Shown here: one piece after another, positions 7,222 to 7,699 of the stretch
Layout: every line of letters begins with the position of its first letter
Position numbering within the stretch: position 1 is the first letter of the stretch
DNA from: an uncultured Ruminococcus sp.
Lineage (GTDB): Bacteria; Bacillota; Clostridia; Oscillospirales; Acutalibacteraceae
Assembly (NCBI GenBank): GCA_902772755.1
Contig: CACYCD010000226.1
Location: 1-7,699 of the forward strand
Length of the DNA stretch: 7,699 nt
Direction of reading: 5' to 3'
The notes under the pieces: generated by a model
What the model saw: only the letters and a program-made list of their open reading frames with translations
Databases searched by the model: none
What the model was told of the DNA's origin: nothing
Program-made: the position numbers and the translations under genes

Positions 7222-7250
7222 ATTATAATATTTTATAACGAAATTTACAA
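7222..7250 (-). promoter_or_regulatory. Predicted promoter of the secreted-protein operon
   Basis: On the minus strand, -35 TTGTAA (7245-7250), a 17-bp AT-rich spacer, and a perfect -10 TATAAT (7222-7227). Transcription would begin near 7215, placing GGGGAGTAGCG at the very 5' end of the RNA. No closer promoter of similar quality is seen before the start codon. Confidence 0.65.
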
Positions 7251-7319
7251 TAGTTTTTAAAGATTTTTTAATATTTTGTTTCATTTTAAAGCTGAAAATC
7301 GTTTGCGGTTATAGCAAAA

Positions 7320-7349
7320 CAGTTGTATCAGCTAATACCGATACAACTG
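7320..7349. repeat. Perfect 10-bp inverted repeat in the divergent spacer
   Basis: CAGTTGTATC (7320-7329) and GATACAACTG (7340-7349) are exact reverse complements around a 10-nt loop. An outer GGTTATAG / CTATACC pairing with one bulge extends it. On the minus strand it is followed by TTTTGC, a short U-run, so it could be a weak terminator for something transcribed leftward, or an operator between the two divergent promoters. No gene overlaps it. Confidence 0.7.
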
Positions 7350-7419
7350 CCGACTATACCAAATGTATTTTCGGGATTTTTTCAATAGCCCGACGGATAT
7401 TTTTTCAAAATCTGATGTG

Positions 7420-7438
7420 CGTTTTTCACAGAAAAACG
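7420..7438. repeat. Perfect 8-bp inverted repeat just upstream of the plus-strand promoter
   Basis: CGTTTTTC (7420-7427), ACA, GAAAAACG (7431-7438). It ends 11 bp before the -35 box at 7450, so it could be a regulator site or a chance AT-rich palindrome. Apart from this and the larger repeat at 7320-7349, I see nothing in the AT-rich spacer 7251-7449. Confidence 0.5.
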
Positions 7439-7449
7439 GCATATTTATA

Positions 7450-7478
7450 TTGACAAACCGTATTGGTTGGTTTATAAT
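7450..7478 (+). promoter_or_regulatory. Full-consensus sigma-A promoter, plus strand
   Basis: TTGACA (7450-7455), exactly 17 bp, TATAAT (7473-7478): both hexamers match the consensus completely. Transcription would start near 7485 and run toward the right edge, divergent from the large operon. Confidence 0.85.
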
Positions 7479-7541
7479 AGGATAAAAGAATTTTATGTCA
7501 ATATGACCGAAAAATCATTGACAATGAGAGGGGTATGGGCT

Positions 7542-7610
7542 ATGCTGACACGTAGATATATACATACAGACGGGATAGCTATGCCCTCTTTTCAGTTGAA
7601 TATCCGATAA
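7542..7610 (+). CDS. Possible leader peptide ORF, 22 codons
   Basis: The ATG at 7542 opens a 22-residue ORF (MLTRRYIHTDGIAMPS...) ending at TAA 7608-7610, six bases before the terminator stem. GAGAGGGG at 7526-7533 gives a plausible but imperfect Shine-Dalgarno sequence 8 nt upstream. An in-frame ATG at 7524 would make it 28 residues but lacks a ribosome binding site. The ORF runs through most of hairpin H2, so translation would disrupt that stem. This layout is known for attenuator leader peptides, but an ORF of this size can arise by chance. Confidence 0.25.
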   Translation: MLTRRYIHTDGIAMPSFQLNIR

Positions 7611-7613
7611 GCT

Positions 7614-7653
7614 GAGGCACGGGCGGAGTGTTATGCTGTCCTGTGTCTTTTTT
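7614..7653 (+). terminator. Intrinsic terminator ending the right-edge RNA
   Basis: GGCACGGG (7616-7623) pairs with CCTGTGTC (7640-7647), eight pairs including two G-U, extendable by A7615-T7648, followed by six T (7648-7653). The loop is 16 nt. It lies about 130 nt after the predicted start. The remaining bases 7654-7699 are AT-rich with no feature I can support. Confidence 0.7.
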
Positions 7654-7699
7654 ACATTTGTTAAATATTTGTTTGACGTGATCATATCAGTGTCTGATA

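Larger units (their letters stand above)
7486..7653 (+). ncRNA. Candidate structured RNA or attenuator leader, about 170 nt
   Basis: The stretch is bounded by a consensus promoter and an intrinsic terminator and has no recognisable protein gene. Three hairpins can be drawn. H1 (7496-7523) pairs TGTCAA with TTGACA and TGA with TCA. H2 (7531-7586) pairs GGGTAT with ATGCCC and GGCTAT with ATAGCT around a 31-nt loop with one bulged base. H3 is the terminator. It may be a free small RNA. It may equally be a leader that controls a gene beyond the right edge, either as a riboswitch or through a short uORF, as in ribosome-mediated attenuation of antibiotic-resistance genes. I could not match it to a riboswitch, T-box, 6S or SRP consensus from memory. 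Confidence 0.5.

Noticed and set aside
7591..7610. Similarity of CAGTTGAATATC near 7593 to the palindrome arm CAGTTGTATC at 7320
   Set aside because: The match is short, has an insertion, and lacks a paired arm. It is compatible with chance in AT-rich DNA.

Overview
The window looks like chromosomal DNA of a low-to-moderate GC Gram-positive anaerobe, most likely a gut or rumen member of the Ruminococcaceae/Oscillospiraceae. This rests on strong AAGGAGG-type ribosome binding sites, an AT-rich intergenic background, and one very large secreted protein built from TCTE..G / YCxxC / PATGH modules, a type I associate with Ruminococcus and related clostridia. No rRNA, tRNA, transposase, CRISPR array or phage gene is visible. 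The taxonomic call is an inference from style, not from a marker gene.

Layout from left to right. (1) Positions 1-1431, minus strand: the N-terminal 477 codons of an adenylate-forming (ANL) acyl-CoA synthetase-like enzyme, cut by the left edge, with its own promoter at 1463-1491. (2) Positions 1432-1808, non-coding: that promoter, then three 35-bp blocks, each made of five 7-bp units and arranged minus/plus/minus, then a hairpin terminator serving the operon to its right. (3) Positions 1809-7064, minus strand: a two-gene operon. The first gene encodes a 1682-residue exported repeat protein. Its stop codon is embedded in the ribosome binding site of the second gene, which encodes a 64-residue acidic, Gly/Ser-rich protein carrying the octapeptide DYEGWNPH twice. 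(4) Positions 7065-7250: a leader of about 150 nt with its own promoter, containing a GGGGAGTAGCG motif at the predicted 5' end and a strong hairpin. (5) Positions 7251-7449: AT-rich spacer with two perfect inverted repeats. (6) Positions 7450-7653, plus strand: a full-consensus promoter (TTGACA, 17 bp, TATAAT) followed by about 170 nt of structured RNA with a possible 22-codon ORF, ending in an intrinsic terminator. This is either a small RNA or an attenuator/riboswitch leader for a gene beyond the right edge.

How the parts fit together: the large secreted protein and the small protein are very probably co-transcribed and translationally coupled, so the small protein may be a partner, modifier or co-secreted product of the large one. 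The synthetase appears to be a separate transcription unit. The plus-strand unit at the right edge is divergent from the operon. The least explained parts are the small coupled protein, the heptad-repeat element, the leader of the operon and the right-edge RNA.
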